From the NCBI RefSeq assembly GCF_000716595.1, contig NZ_JNXC01000003.1:124001-188000 (forward strand): a stretch of 64,000 nucleotides of DNA, in the 5' to 3' direction. This stretch comes from Saccharothrix sp. NRRL B-16314 (GTDB lineage: Bacteria > Actinomycetota > Actinomycetes > Mycobacteriales > Pseudonocardiaceae). Below, one piece after another: positions 27,192 to 35,875 of this stretch. The notes beneath the pieces are model-generated. The model saw nothing but the letters and a program-made list of their open reading frames with translations. It was not told the origin of the DNA and did not search any database. The position numbers were made by a program, and so were the translations under genes. Numbering within the stretch: the stretch's first letter is position 1; every line of letters starts with the position of its first letter.

Positions 27192-27713
27192 ATGGCGATC
27201 TACGCGTTGGGCGACTACGAGCCGGTGATCCACCCGGACGCCTACGTGCACCCCGACGCGACGGTGATCGGCGACGTCCGGATCGGCGCGCACGCGTCCG
27301 TGTGGCCGCAGGCCGTGCTGCGCGGTGATTACGGGCGCATCGAGGTCGGCGCGCGGACGTCGATCCAGGACGGCAGCGTGCTGCACTGCACCGAGGTGCA
27401 CCCGACGCTGATCGGCTCGGAGTGCGTCATCGGGCACAACGTGCACATCGAGGGCGCGACCATCGCGGACAAGTGCCTGATCGCCTCCGGGTCGGTGGTG
27501 CTCAACGGCGCCGTGGTGGAGACGGGCTCGATCGTCGGCGCCGGCGCGGTGGTGTCGTTCGAGGGTCACGTCCCGGCCCGGTCGATGGCGCTCGGCGTGC
27601 CCGCCCGCGTGCGCGAGGGCTACGTCGTGCCGGACGGCGCCTGGCAGTTCGCGGTCGACAAGTACGTGGCCAACATCTTGCTGTACCGCAAAGAACTGCG
27701 GCGGCTCGACTGA
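27192..27713 (+). CDS. gamma-carbonic anhydrase family protein
   Basis: 173 residues, left-handed beta-helix hexapeptide repeats (IGDVRIGAHASVWPQAVLRGD). The metal-binding histidines are at LHCTEVHPTLIG and IGHNVHIEG. Members hydrate CO2 or are inactive structural relatives (CaiE/PaaY type). It lies 14 nt upstream of ung. Confidence 0.88.
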   Translation: MAIYALGDYEPVIHPDAYVHPDATVIGDVRIGAHASVWPQAVLRGDYGRIEVGARTSIQDGSVLHCTEVHPTLIGSECVIGHNVHIEGATIADKCLIASGSVVLNGAVVETGSIVGAGAVVSFEGHVPARSMALGVPARVREGYVVPDGAWQFAVDKYVANILLYRKELRRLD

Positions 27714-27727
27714 GATAGGTTTCCACC

Positions 27728-28402
27728 GTGGCACGTCCGCTTGAGGAAATCATGGAAGCCGGCTGGGCCGCGGCACTCGCGCCCGTCGCCGATCGGATCA
27801 CCGCGATGGGCGAGTTCCTGCGGGCGGAGGTGGCCGCCGGGCGGACCTACCTGCCGGCCGGGGAGAACGTGCTGCGCGCGTTCCAGCAGCCGTTCCACGC
27901 CGTGCGCGTGCTGATCGTCGGCCAGGACCCGTACCCGACGCCGGGGCACGCCGTCGGCCTGAGCTTCTCGGTGTCGCCGGAGACGCGGCCGATCCCGAAG
28001 AGCCTGATCAACATCTACACCGAGTACGTGGCCGACCTGGGCCACCCGAAGCCGTCCAACGGCGACCTGACGCCGTGGACCGAGCAGGGCGTGCTGCTGC
28101 TGAACAGGGCGTTGACGGTGCAGCCGGGCAAGTCGAACTCGCACCGCAACAAGGGCTGGGAGCCGGTCACCGAGCAGGCGATCAAGGCGCTGGCCGAGCG
28201 GGACTCGCCGCTGGTCGCGATCCTGTGGGGCAGTCAGGCGCGTGCGCTCAAGCCGCTGCTGGGCGCGGACCGGTGCGTCGAGTCGGTCCACCCGAGCCCG
28301 CTGTCGGCGGCGGGTGGGTTCTTCGGCTCGCGGCCGTTCAGCAAGGCGAACGAGCTGCTCGTGCGGCAGGGCGCGGAACCGGTGGACTGGAAGCTGCCGT
28401 AG
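27728..28402 (+). CDS. ung: uracil-DNA glycosylase
   Basis: A 224-residue family 1 UDG that removes uracil from DNA. The water-activating motif [17 protein letters not shown] lies near residue 63 and the HPSPLSA loop near residue 181. [19 protein letters not shown] lies between them. Length is typical. Confidence 0.97.
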   Translation: MARPLEEIMEAGWAAALAPVADRITAMGEFLRAEVAAGRTYLPAGENVLRAFQQPFHAVRVLIVGQDPYPTPGHAVGLSFSVSPETRPIPKSLINIYTEYVADLGHPKPSNGDLTPWTEQGVLLLNRALTVQPGKSNSHRNKGWEPVTEQAIKALAERDSPLVAILWGSQARALKPLLGADRCVESVHPSPLSAAGGFFGSRPFSKANELLVRQGAEPVDWKLP

Positions 28403-28431
28403 TCACTCCCGGTGACTCGATGCTGGTGTTT
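28401..28431 (+). terminator. weak terminator after ung
   Basis: AGTCAC-TCCCG-GTGACT (28401-28417) overlaps the ung stop codon and is followed after about 10 nt by GTGTTTTTC. Confidence 0.35.
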
Positions 28432-28475
28432 TTCGAGGCTTTCGTCACGGTTGGTGATCGAACTCGGTGAGGGCT

Positions 28476-28514
28476 GTCATCCCGGTCGGTAGTGCGCCCG
28501 TACCACGGGATGAC
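28476..28514. promoter_or_regulatory. extended inverted repeat upstream of the three-repeat protein
   Basis: GTCATCCCG (28476-28484) pairs perfectly with CGGGATGAC (28506-28514), and an inner GGTA/TACC pair extends the stem. It ends 42 bp before the next ATG and could be an operator or leader hairpin. Confidence 0.4.
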
Positions 28515-28555
28515 GGCACTGCCGGCCGGCGGTTTCCGCTGCGACCTTCGACGGC

Positions 28556-29035
28556 ATGACCTTCAAGAAAGCGCTCATCGCGCTCGTCGTCATGGCATCG
28601 GCACCGGTCTTCGCGGGGTCGGCGGTCGCCGAGCCGACACCCAGAGACCCCGTGCCCGTGACGGGGCTGTGGTGCGACGGCGACACCTACAAGTGCACTG
28701 CGGCGCTCGACTTCGGTGATGGCGGCTGGGTGGCCGACTGGAGCGCCGACGTCTACCACGAGGACCGCGCGCAGCAGCGGGACATGGTGCCGGTCACGCG
28801 CCTGCGTTGTGACGGCGACACCTACACCTGCACGGCGAACCTCCGCTTCGGCGACGGGCGGTGGGTCGCGAGCTGGAGCGTCGACGTCTACCGCACCGGG
28901 CGGGCGGTCCAGCTGGACCCGGTCGAGGTGACCGGCCTGTGGTGCGACGGCGACACGTACAAGTGCAAGGCGGCGCTGGACTTCGGCGACGGCGACTGGG
29001 TGGCCGACTGGAGCGCCGACATCTTCCACACCTGA
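28556..29035 (+). CDS. secreted protein of three 45-residue repeats, unknown function
   Basis: 159 residues: signal peptide 1-25 (cleavage after AVA), then three repeats at about 31-75, 76-120 and 121-159. Each repeat has the pattern G/RLxCDGDTYxC...L-FGDG-WVA-WS-D-Y/F, with two Cys six residues apart (40/47, 85/92, 130/137). Repeats 1 and 3 are most alike. I do not recognise the family. The regular Cys pair, Gly-Asp turn and Trp residues suggest a small beta-rich unit stabilised by one disulfide each. Its neighbours (ung, rpmB) are housekeeping genes and say nothing about its job. Confidence 0.75.
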   Translation: MTFKKALIALVVMASAPVFAGSAVAEPTPRDPVPVTGLWCDGDTYKCTAALDFGDGGWVADWSADVYHEDRAQQRDMVPVTRLRCDGDTYTCTANLRFGDGRWVASWSVDVYRTGRAVQLDPVEVTGLWCDGDTYKCKAALDFGDGDWVADWSADIFHT

Positions 29036-29083
29036 TCGGCTTCGACACCCGATCGGCGGCGACCCCGGCCCGTTACGCGACAA

Positions 29084-29113
29084 AAGGCCCCCGGGACGAA
29101 TCCCGGGGGCCTT
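29084..29113 (-). terminator. terminator of rpmB, possibly bidirectional
   Basis: Perfect 13-bp stem (29084-29096 with 29101-29113) around CGAA. Read on the minus strand it is followed by TTTTG, 24 nt after the rpmB stop; it can also act for the plus-strand secreted-protein gene. Confidence 0.85.
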
Positions 29114-29136
29114 CCACCAAGCTCTCGGCGCGGGTC

Positions 29137-29328
29137 TCAGCCGCGCACCACCTTGCCCGCCTTCAGGCACGAGGTGCACACGTTCAGCCGCTGCCGCGTC
29201 GAAGAGGAAACCTTCGCGCGCACGGTCTGAATGTTCGGGTTCCACCGGCGGTTCGTCTTCCGGTGGGAGTGCGAGACAGAATGGCCGAAGCCCGGCCCCT
29301 TGCCACAGACGTCGCACACGGCAGCCAC
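29137..29328 (-). CDS. rpmB: 50S ribosomal protein L28
   Basis: 63 residues. [13 protein letters not shown] at the N-terminus and [16 protein letters not shown] at the C-terminus give the four-Cys zinc-binding (C+) form. GTG at 29328 is chosen because AAGGAG lies 8 nt upstream and the result matches the usual 61-64 residues; the GTG at 29337 would overlap that ribosome site. A stand-alone gene with its own promoter and terminator. Confidence 0.95.
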   Translation of the reverse strand: MAAVCDVCGKGPGFGHSVSHSHRKTNRRWNPNIQTVRAKVSSSTRQRLNVCTSCLKAGKVVRG

Positions 29329-29419
29329 GTCAGCCACTCCTTAAGGTTCCTGATCGGTACTCACGCCCCGGCGGGCGCGCAAGCGTGCACAAGCCTCAGC
29401 CGGGCATGGCAACCCAGTC

Positions 29420-29448
29420 AGGGTAGCCGGTGGGCCGTTCTGCCTCAA
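29420..29448 (-). promoter_or_regulatory. rpmB promoter
   Basis: On the minus strand: TTGAGG (29448-29443), 17-bp spacer, TACCCT (29425-29420). The expected start near 29413 gives a leader of about 85 nt. Confidence 0.5.
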
Positions 29449-29473
29449 AATCGGGTCGAATACCCTCGCCGCC

Positions 29474-31078
29474 ATGCGGGCTCTCGATGCGGTCGCGGTG
29501 CGCAAGTGGGCGGACGCCTGTGTGCGGTCCCTGGACGCCAACCGGGAAGATCTGGACCGCATCAACGTGTTCCCGGTGCCGGACGGTGACACCGGGACGA
29601 ACCTGCTCCAGACCATGCGGTCGGCGTTGGACGCGTTGTTGAGGACTCCGGTGGACACCGCCGGCGCCGCGCTGGCGGCGCTCGCACGGGGCGCGCTGGC
29701 GGGGGCGAGGGGCAACTCGGGGGTGATCCTGTCGCAGATCCTGCGCGGGTTGGCGGAGGCGGCCCAGGGCGCTTCCACGGCGTCCGGCGCGTCGTTGCGG
29801 CGGGCGCTGCTGCGGGCCGACGAACTGGCCACGGCGGCCGTGTCGGAGCCGGTGGCGGGCACCGTGCTGTCCGTGCTGCACGCGGTGGCGGAGGCGGCCA
29901 GGGACTGCGCGTCCGACGAGCTGGACGACGTGGTGACGGTGGCGGCGAAGGCCGGTGCGGAGGCGTTGGCGAACACACCCCGGCAGTTGGCCGTGCTGGC
30001 GCGGGCCGGCGTGGTCGACGCGGGCGGGCGGGGGCTGGTGGTGCTGCTGGACGCGCTGGCGGCGGTGATCACCGGACGGGTGGTCGACGACCCGCCGGCG
30101 CACGTCCCGGTGCCGCGCGACGCCCTCACCACCGCGCGTGAGGCCGGCTCGTCGGAGTTCGAGTACGAGGTCATGTACCTGCTGGACGACCTGCCGGACG
30201 GCTCGCCCGAGGTCGAGCGGCTGAAGGGCGAGCTGCAGCTGATCGGCGACTGCGTGGCCGTGGTCGGCGACGGCGCCGGGCTGTGGACCGTGCACGTGCA
30301 CTGCAACGACATCGGCGCGGCGGTCGAGGCGGGCATCAGGGCTGGCCGGCCGCACCGGATCACGGTGGCGAGGTTCGCCGACCAGGTCGCCGCGCAGGCG
30401 CCCCGCTTCGTGCGCGACCGGGCGATCGTGGCGCTGGTCGACGGCGAGGGCGCGGCCGAGCTGTTCCGGTCCGAGGGCGCGGTGGTGTTCGAGCCCGGTG
30501 ACGAGGTGACGGCGGCCGACCTGCTGGCCGTTGTGGTGAGCACGAGGGCCCGGCAGGTGACCGTGCTGCCCGGCGACCCGTCCTGGCGCGAACCGCTGGA
30601 CGACGCCGCGGCGCAGGCCGTTGCCGCTGGTCAGGACGTTGTGGTCGTGCCGACGTTCTCGCCGGTGCAGGCGTTGGCGGCGTTGGCCGTGCACTCGCCG
30701 TCCCGGCGTGCCGGTGACGACGCGGTCGCCATGGCCGAGGCCGCGGCGGCGACCCGGCGCGGCGAGGTCGCGGTGTCCGGGCGCGAGGCGATCACGTGGG
30801 TCGGCCGGTGCGAGCCCGGAGACCTGCTCGGCATGCTCGACGGCGAGGTGGTGCTCATCGAACCCGGCGCGGCCGACGTCGGCGCGCTGGCGTGCCGGCT
30901 GGTCGACCGGATGCTCGCCAGCGGCGGCGAACTGGTCACCGTGCTGTTGGGGCGGGCCGCCCCGGACGGCGTCGAGCGGGTGCTGGAAGATCACCTCCGG
31001 GTCGCTCACCCCGAAGTGGAACTGGCCGCCTACCAGGGCGGACAGCGGGACGCGATCCTGGTTGTCGGTGTCGAGTAG
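29474..31078 (+). CDS. DAK2-domain fatty-acid kinase-like protein
   Basis: 534 residues. The N-terminal DAK2 (DhaL-like) nucleotide domain shows NVFPVPDGDTGTNLLQTM, with Asp residues for Mg-ADP, and ARGNSGVILSQIL. Middle and C-terminal FakA/YloV-type domains follow, including SSEFEYEVMYLLDD. FakA phosphorylates fatty acids bound by DegV proteins in Firmicutes; no DegV-like gene is adjacent here. It is located directly before recG, as in mycobacteria (Rv2974c/Rv2975c, recG). Confidence 0.85.
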   Translation: MRALDAVAVRKWADACVRSLDANREDLDRINVFPVPDGDTGTNLLQTMRSALDALLRTPVDTAGAALAALARGALAGARGNSGVILSQILRGLAEAAQGASTASGASLRRALLRADELATAAVSEPVAGTVLSVLHAVAEAARDCASDELDDVVTVAAKAGAEALANTPRQLAVLARAGVVDAGGRGLVVLLDALAAVITGRVVDDPPAHVPVPRDALTTAREAGSSEFEYEVMYLLDDLPDGSPEVERLKGELQLIGDCVAVVGDGAGLWTVHVHCNDIGAAVEAGIRAGRPHRITVARFADQVAAQAPRFVRDRAIVALVDGEGAAELFRSEGAVVFEPGDEVTAADLLAVVVSTRARQVTVLPGDPSWREPLDDAAAQAVAAGQDVVVVPTFSPVQALAALAVHSPSRRAGDDAVAMAEAAAATRRGEVAVSGREAITWVGRCEPGDLLGMLDGEVVLIEPGAADVGALACRLVDRMLASGGELVTVLLGRAAPDGVERVLEDHLRVAHPEVELAAYQGGQRDAILVVGVE

Positions 31079-31092
31079 TTGAATGGGCCGGG

Positions 31093-33285
31093 ATGACGAC
31101 CTTCGACGACAAGCTGGTGTCGGTGCTCGGCAAGAAGAGCGCCGACGCGCTGGAGGCCGGCCTCGGCCTGACCACGGTCGGTGAGCTGCTGCGCCACTAC
31201 CCGCGCCGGTACGACGAGCGCGGGAAGCTGACCGAGATCGCCGGGCTGGAGCTCGGCGAGCACGTGACCGTGCAGGCGCGGGTGAAGAGCGCGCGGCAGC
31301 GGCGGATGAAGTCGCGCAGCGGTGAGCTGCTCGAAGCCGTGATCACGGACGGCACCAGCGACCTGCACCTGGTGTTCTTCGGGCGCGGCTCGCGGAAGGT
31401 CGAGCGCGAACTGCTGCCGGGGCGCGAGGCGATGTTCGCGGGCAAGGTCGGCATGTTCAACGGCAAGCTCCAGCTCGCCCACCCGGACTACCAGGTGCTC
31501 GACGGGGCGGACGTCGCGGCGGCGGACTTCGCGGGCGCGTTCATCCCGGTCTACCCGGCGGCGCAGGGCATCCAGTCGTGGAACGTGTCCAACTGCGTGG
31601 AGCAGGTGCTCGCGCTGTGGGACGGCGTGGACGAGGACCCGTTGCCGGAGTCGTTGCGCGCCGCCCGCGGGCTGATCCCGCTGGAGCAGGCGCTGCGGGA
31701 CATCCACCGGCCGGACGGCTGGGCCGCGATCACGGTCGCCCAGCAGCGGTTGAAGTGGGACGAGGCGATGGCGGTGCAGCTGACGCTGGCGCAGCGCCGC
31801 CGGTCGGCCACGGCGCGCCCCGCGCCCGCGTGCCCGCCTCGGGCCGGTCTCGTGCGGGACGCGTTCGAAGCCAGGCTGCCGTTCGAGCTGACGGCGGGGC
31901 AGCGCGAGGTCGGCGACCAGATCGTCCACGACCTGTCCGGCGAGCACCCGATGAACCGGCTCCTGCAAGGGGAGGTGGGGTCGGGCAAGACGATCGTGGC
32001 GCTGCGGGCGATGTTGCAGGTCGTCGACGCCGGGCGGCAGGCGGCGATGCTCGCGCCGACGGAGGTGCTGGCGGCGCAGCACGCGCGGTCGTTGCGCGAG
32101 TTGCTGGGTGACCTAGGGCAGGCCGGTGAGCTGGGCGGTGCCGAGCACGCGACGAGGGTGACGCTGCTGACCGGGTCGATGGGCGCGGCGGCGCGGAAGC
32201 GGGCGATGCTGGAGATCGTGTCCGGTGAGGCCGGGATCGTGGTCGGCACGCACGCGTTGATCCAGGACAAGGTCGAGTTCGCCGACCTCGGGTTCGTCGT
32301 GGTCGACGAGCAGCACCGGTTCGGCGTCGAGCAGCGGGCCGCGTTGAGCGGGCGTGCCGGCGGGTCGACGCCGCACGTGCTGGTGATGACGGCCACGCCG
32401 ATCCCGCGCACGGTGGCGATGACCGTGTACGGCGACCTGGAGGTGTCCGCGCTGCGCGAGCTGCCGCAGGGCCGGTCGCCGATCAGCACGTCCGTGGTGC
32501 CGGTCGCGGCGAAGCCGGGCTGGCTGGACCGGGCCTGGCAGCGGATCCACGAGGAGGTCCGCAAGGGCCACCAGGTGTACGTGGTGTGCCCGCGCATCGG
32601 GGACGGTGAGTCGGAGGACGACGCGGAGCCGCCGAAGGACGACCCGGGGAAGGACGGCGCGGCGGACCGCCGGCCGCCCCTGGCGGTGGTGGACGTGGCG
32701 AACCGGCTGGCCGAAGGGCCGTTGCGGGGGTTGCGGATCGACATCCTGCACGGGCGGATGGCGCCCGAGGACAAGGACGCCGTGATGCGGGCGTTCGCGG
32801 CGAACGAGGTGCAGGTGCTGGTCGCCACGACGGTGGTGGAGGTCGGCGTGAACGTGCCGAACGCCACCGTGATGGTGATCATGGACGCGGACCGGTTCGG
32901 GGTCAGCCAGCTGCACCAGCTGCGCGGTCGGGTCGGGCGGGGGAGCGCGCCCGGCCTTTGCCTGCTCGTGACGGAGATGCCGGACGGCACGTCCACGATG
33001 GAGCGGCTGCGGGCGGTGGAGTCCACTCTGGACGGGTTCGAGCTGGCGCAGCTCGACCTGGAGTTGCGGCGTGAGGGCGACATCCTCGGTGCGGCGCAGT
33101 CCGGGCGGCGGTCGGGGTTGAAGATGCTGTCGCTGCTGCGGGACGAGGACGTGATCGCGGAGGCCCGGGTGGTGGCGCAGGAGGTCGTGGAGGCCGATCC
33201 GGAGCTGGCCGCGCACCCCGGCCTGGCGGGGTTGGTGGCCGGGCTGCTGGACGACGAGCGGGCGGAGTACCTGGAGAAGGCCTGA
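31093..33285 (+). CDS. recG: ATP-dependent DNA helicase RecG
   Basis: A 730-residue SF2 helicase that regresses stalled forks and processes branched DNA. An N-terminal wedge/OB domain lies about residues 60-160. Walker A is GEVGSGKTIVALRA near residue 298, motif II is DEQHRFGV near 410, then MTATPIPRT and the C-terminal helicase motif QLHQLRGRVGRG. ATG at 31093 follows the fakA-like stop by 14 nt, so they are cotranscribed. A short acidic insert (SEDDAEPPKDDPG) sits in the second helicase domain. Confidence 0.96.
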   Translation: MTTFDDKLVSVLGKKSADALEAGLGLTTVGELLRHYPRRYDERGKLTEIAGLELGEHVTVQARVKSARQRRMKSRSGELLEAVITDGTSDLHLVFFGRGSRKVERELLPGREAMFAGKVGMFNGKLQLAHPDYQVLDGADVAAADFAGAFIPVYPAAQGIQSWNVSNCVEQVLALWDGVDEDPLPESLRAARGLIPLEQALRDIHRPDGWAAITVAQQRLKWDEAMAVQLTLAQRRRSATARPAPACPPRAGLVRDAFEARLPFELTAGQREVGDQIVHDLSGEHPMNRLLQGEVGSGKTIVALRAMLQVVDAGRQAAMLAPTEVLAAQHARSLRELLGDLGQAGELGGAEHATRVTLLTGSMGAAARKRAMLEIVSGEAGIVVGTHALIQDKVEFADLGFVVVDEQHRFGVEQRAALSGRAGGSTPHVLVMTATPIPRTVAMTVYGDLEVSALRELPQGRSPISTSVVPVAAKPGWLDRAWQRIHEEVRKGHQVYVVCPRIGDGESEDDAEPPKDDPGKDGAADRRPPLAVVDVANRLAEGPLRGLRIDILHGRMAPEDKDAVMRAFAANEVQVLVATTVVEVGVNVPNATVMVIMDADRFGVSQLHQLRGRVGRGSAPGLCLLVTEMPDGTSTMERLRAVESTLDGFELAQLDLELRREGDILGAAQSGRRSGLKMLSLLRDEDVIAEARVVAQEVVEADPELAAHPGLAGLVAGLLDDERAEYLEKA

Positions 33286-33344
33286 GTCGGCCGTCCGCGG
33301 GAACGCCGTCAGGGCGCGCCGAGGCGGTCTGGGTAACCTGACTC

Positions 33345-34154
33345 GTGCGCCGTTTCCTGCTTGCCCTGGTCCCGCTGGCGCTGGTCGCCTGCACGGCCGG
33401 CCCGGCCGGTGATCCGGCTCCCACCACGTCTTCGCCGCCCAAGGGTGACCTGGCGGTGCTCGCCGAGAAGATCGGGCAGCGGCGGGCCGAGCTGGGCACC
33501 GCGACGTTCCACACCGAGGGTTTCGCGTCCGACGGGCAGGCCACCGAGGTGCGCAACGTGGTGGACGGCGTGGTCCGGCAGGACGCCGACGGGCTGACCG
33601 GGTCGATGACGATGGACGTGTCGACCGGCGGGCAGCCCAAGAAGATCGCGCTGGTCGTCGTCCGGGACGGCACGTACGTGCAGGTCGAGGGCGCGCCGAT
33701 GCCGGCGGGCAAGAAGTGGGGCTTCTACCCGACGGCGGCGGGCGGCGAGGTGACGGCGTTGCTGCGCGGCTTCGGGCCCAGCGCCACCGTCGGCGCCGAG
33801 CTGGACTACGTGCAGCCGCGGGCCGCGTTGATCGTGGGCAAGAGGTCGGAGCAGGTGGATGGCGTGCCGGCGACCCGGTTCGACCTGGTGGTCGACCCGC
33901 TGAAGATGGCGAAGGTCATCGAGGACCAGGACACGCAGTTGCAGCACACGCAACTGGCCGAGTACGGGGTGAAGATCGCCGCGTCGGTGTGGGTGGACGA
34001 CACCAGTGCGCCGGTCCGGGTCGAGTACCGGTTCGAGCTGGACGGCAAGGTGGTCAAGCAGTCCGCCACCCGGTTCCGCGACTGGGGCGAGCCGGTCCGG
34101 ATCACCGTGCCGGACCAGGGCGAGGTCGTGCCGGCGGATCAGCTGCCCCAGTAG
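33345..34154 (+). CDS. LppX/LprG-family lipoprotein
   Basis: 269 residues. Signal with lipobox LVAC, lipidated Cys at residue 16, then a Pro/Thr linker. The LppX_LprAFG fold follows; this family carries lipids or lipoglycans across the periplasm in mycobacteria. The segment TFHTEGFASDGQATEVRNVVDGVV and the late VSVWVDDTSAPVRVEYR are typical. Starts with GTG. No paired transporter gene is adjacent. Confidence 0.85.
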   Translation: MRRFLLALVPLALVACTAGPAGDPAPTTSSPPKGDLAVLAEKIGQRRAELGTATFHTEGFASDGQATEVRNVVDGVVRQDADGLTGSMTMDVSTGGQPKKIALVVVRDGTYVQVEGAPMPAGKKWGFYPTAAGGEVTALLRGFGPSATVGAELDYVQPRAALIVGKRSEQVDGVPATRFDLVVDPLKMAKVIEDQDTQLQHTQLAEYGVKIAASVWVDDTSAPVRVEYRFELDGKVVKQSATRFRDWGEPVRITVPDQGEVVPADQLPQ

Positions 34155-34155
34155 A

Positions 34156-34206
34156 GCGAGTGTCCCGGCAGGGCGGGTGTCCCAACAGGGCGGGTGTCCC
34201 GGCAGG
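34156..34206. repeat. three tandem 17-bp repeats
   Basis: Units GCGAGTGTCCCGGCAGG, GCGGGTGTCCCAACAGG and GCGGGTGTCCCGGCAGG fill the 63-bp gap between two convergent genes; a partial fourth (GCGAGCCCTGG) follows. Confidence 0.7.
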
Positions 34207-34217
34207 GCGAGCCCTGG

Positions 34218-35507
34218 CTACTTCGGGCGCTTGGTCGACTTGGGGATGGGCAGCTGGGTGGTCGTCTGCTCGGACCGGTTCGCGGGTTCGACCTTGGTGG
34301 TCGTCACGGTCGGCGGGTCGATGCCCGCCGGGTTGGCGTCCGCCGGGGTGGTGTCCGCTGGCCCGGAGTCCGCTGGTCCGGTGTCCGCTGAAGCGGGAGC
34401 GGTCGGGTCGGCGTCCTTCGGGTCGGCGTCCTTCGGGTCGGAGTCGAAGTCCGACTCCTCGTCCAGCGGACCGAGGGTGGCGACCGCCTGGGACACCGCT
34501 TCCTGCGCCGCGGCGAACTGCACGCTCAACGCCTGGCGCACGCGCCGCAGCTCGGCCAGCCGCGCGTCCGCCGCCGTCGTGCGGCGGTCGGCGTAGGCGT
34601 CCGCCTCGGTGATCGTCCGCTCCGCGGCGGCCTTCGCCTCGGCCACCGACTGCTCGGCCTTGGCCAGCGCCTCGGCCTCCAGCTCGGCGATCTGCTTCGC
34701 CGACTCGGCGCGCAACTCCTCAGTCTCGGCGCGCGCGGCCTCGCGGAGCTTCACGGCCTCCGCCTTGGCCTCGACGACGTGCACTTCGTGCTCCTTGCGG
34801 AGCTTCGTGCGCAGCTCGTCGTACTCCTTGTCGAGGTCGTCGTGGTAGCCCTTGTACTTCTGCTCCAGCTCGACGCGCTTCGCCTCCAGCGCCGCCGTCC
34901 TCGTCTCGAAGTCCGCGGTCAGCCGCTCGTGGTCGGCGCGGACCTCGGCCAGCAGCGTCTCGTGCTCGGCGTTCAGCTTGGCCCGCAACTCCTCGTGCGA
35001 CTTCTCCAGCTCGGCGCGGCGCTCCTCGTGCAGCCGCTCCAGCTCCTTCGCCCGCTGCTGGTGGGAGGCCTCCAGCTGACGGCGCCGCTCCTCGAGGTCG
35101 CCCATCGCCCGCTGGTGCATCGCCTTGCCCTCGGACGCGTCGCGCGCGGCCTCGGCGCGGGTGGCGTTCGCCTGGTCCAGGGCGGCCTTGCGGATGTCGG
35201 CGATCTCCTCCTCGGCCAGCGTCATCATCACCCGGACGCGATCGGTGACGTTCGAGGCGCTGGTCGGGCTGGTGGCCAGCTTGCTCAGCTGGGACTTCAC
35301 CTTGTCCAGTTCGGCGCGCGTGGTGCCGAGGAGCTTGCTCAGTTCCGCGACCTGGGCCGACGCCGCCTCCCGCGCCCGGTTCGAGTGCTTGAGGTCGAAT
35401 TCGAGTCGCGTCACCCGCTCGTTCACCTGGCGCTGGTTGTACCCGCGCAGAACGACGTCGAAATGGGTGCGGGCAGCAGGCTGCCCAGTCCCTTCAGCCC
35501 CGGCCAT
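34218..35507 (-). CDS. coiled-coil polar-growth protein (Scy/FilP/DivIVA-like)
   Basis: 429 residues. The N-terminal HFDVVLRGYNQRQVNERV resembles the DivIVA membrane-targeting start. Residues about 30-345 are a near-continuous heptad coiled coil rich in Glu, Ala, Arg and Leu. Residues about 350-429 are an unstructured acidic/Pro-rich tail with a DPKDADPKDAD duplication and PADxxPAD-type repeats. Proteins of this shape in actinomycetes build tip-organising scaffolds. It is divergent from pyc with 368 bp between. Confidence 0.75.
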   Translation of the reverse strand: MAGAEGTGQPAARTHFDVVLRGYNQRQVNERVTRLEFDLKHSNRAREAASAQVAELSKLLGTTRAELDKVKSQLSKLATSPTSASNVTDRVRVMMTLAEEEIADIRKAALDQANATRAEAARDASEGKAMHQRAMGDLEERRRQLEASHQQRAKELERLHEERRAELEKSHEELRAKLNAEHETLLAEVRADHERLTADFETRTAALEAKRVELEQKYKGYHDDLDKEYDELRTKLRKEHEVHVVEAKAEAVKLREAARAETEELRAESAKQIAELEAEALAKAEQSVAEAKAAAERTITEADAYADRRTTAADARLAELRRVRQALSVQFAAAQEAVSQAVATLGPLDEESDFDSDPKDADPKDADPTAPASADTGPADSGPADTTPADANPAGIDPPTVTTTKVEPANRSEQTTTQLPIPKSTKRPK

Positions 35508-35875
35508 GGGCCAACCCTACCGAGAAGTCGCCTGCGGTAGTCACCCGATGCAGCGAACACACCGTAACGAGTCGGTCATCCAACGTGTGGGGTGAACGAC
35601 GATCGGCGGGCGGTGAGGTACGGGGATGTGAAGCAGCGGCCCGTGTCGGGGGCTGCGCACGCCGGCCGGGCAAGGGAGAATCCCGGGGCATGTCCCCGGT
35701 CGCACCCGTCTTGCCGGGAGAGTTACCGATCACGATGACGTCCGTCACGTGAGATGGAACTCCCGAGGGGCGGGAAGCGCACGGTAACGTGCCTTGATTC
35801 CTCGAGTCCTGCCACGGCGGTGCCAGTAAGGCGCTGCCGGGCAGGGCTCGCCGAGTAACCGGGAGGGAACGCCGC
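35508..35875. other. divergent intergenic region, coiled-coil gene / pyc
   Basis: A 368-bp gap without a supported gene. It holds the CCGGGG-CATGT-CCCCGG hairpin near 35683, a Crp-like inverted site at 35736-35747, and the pyc ribosome site GGGAGGGA before the ATG. No clear -35/-10 pair stood out. Confidence 0.5.
35736..35747. promoter_or_regulatory. Crp/GlxR-like inverted repeat upstream of pyc
   Basis: TGACG-TC-CGTCA in the context GATGACGTCCGTCACG keeps the TGA-N6-TCA core of Crp/GlxR sites, with imperfect outer bases. It lies 128 bp before the pyc ATG. Confidence 0.3.
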
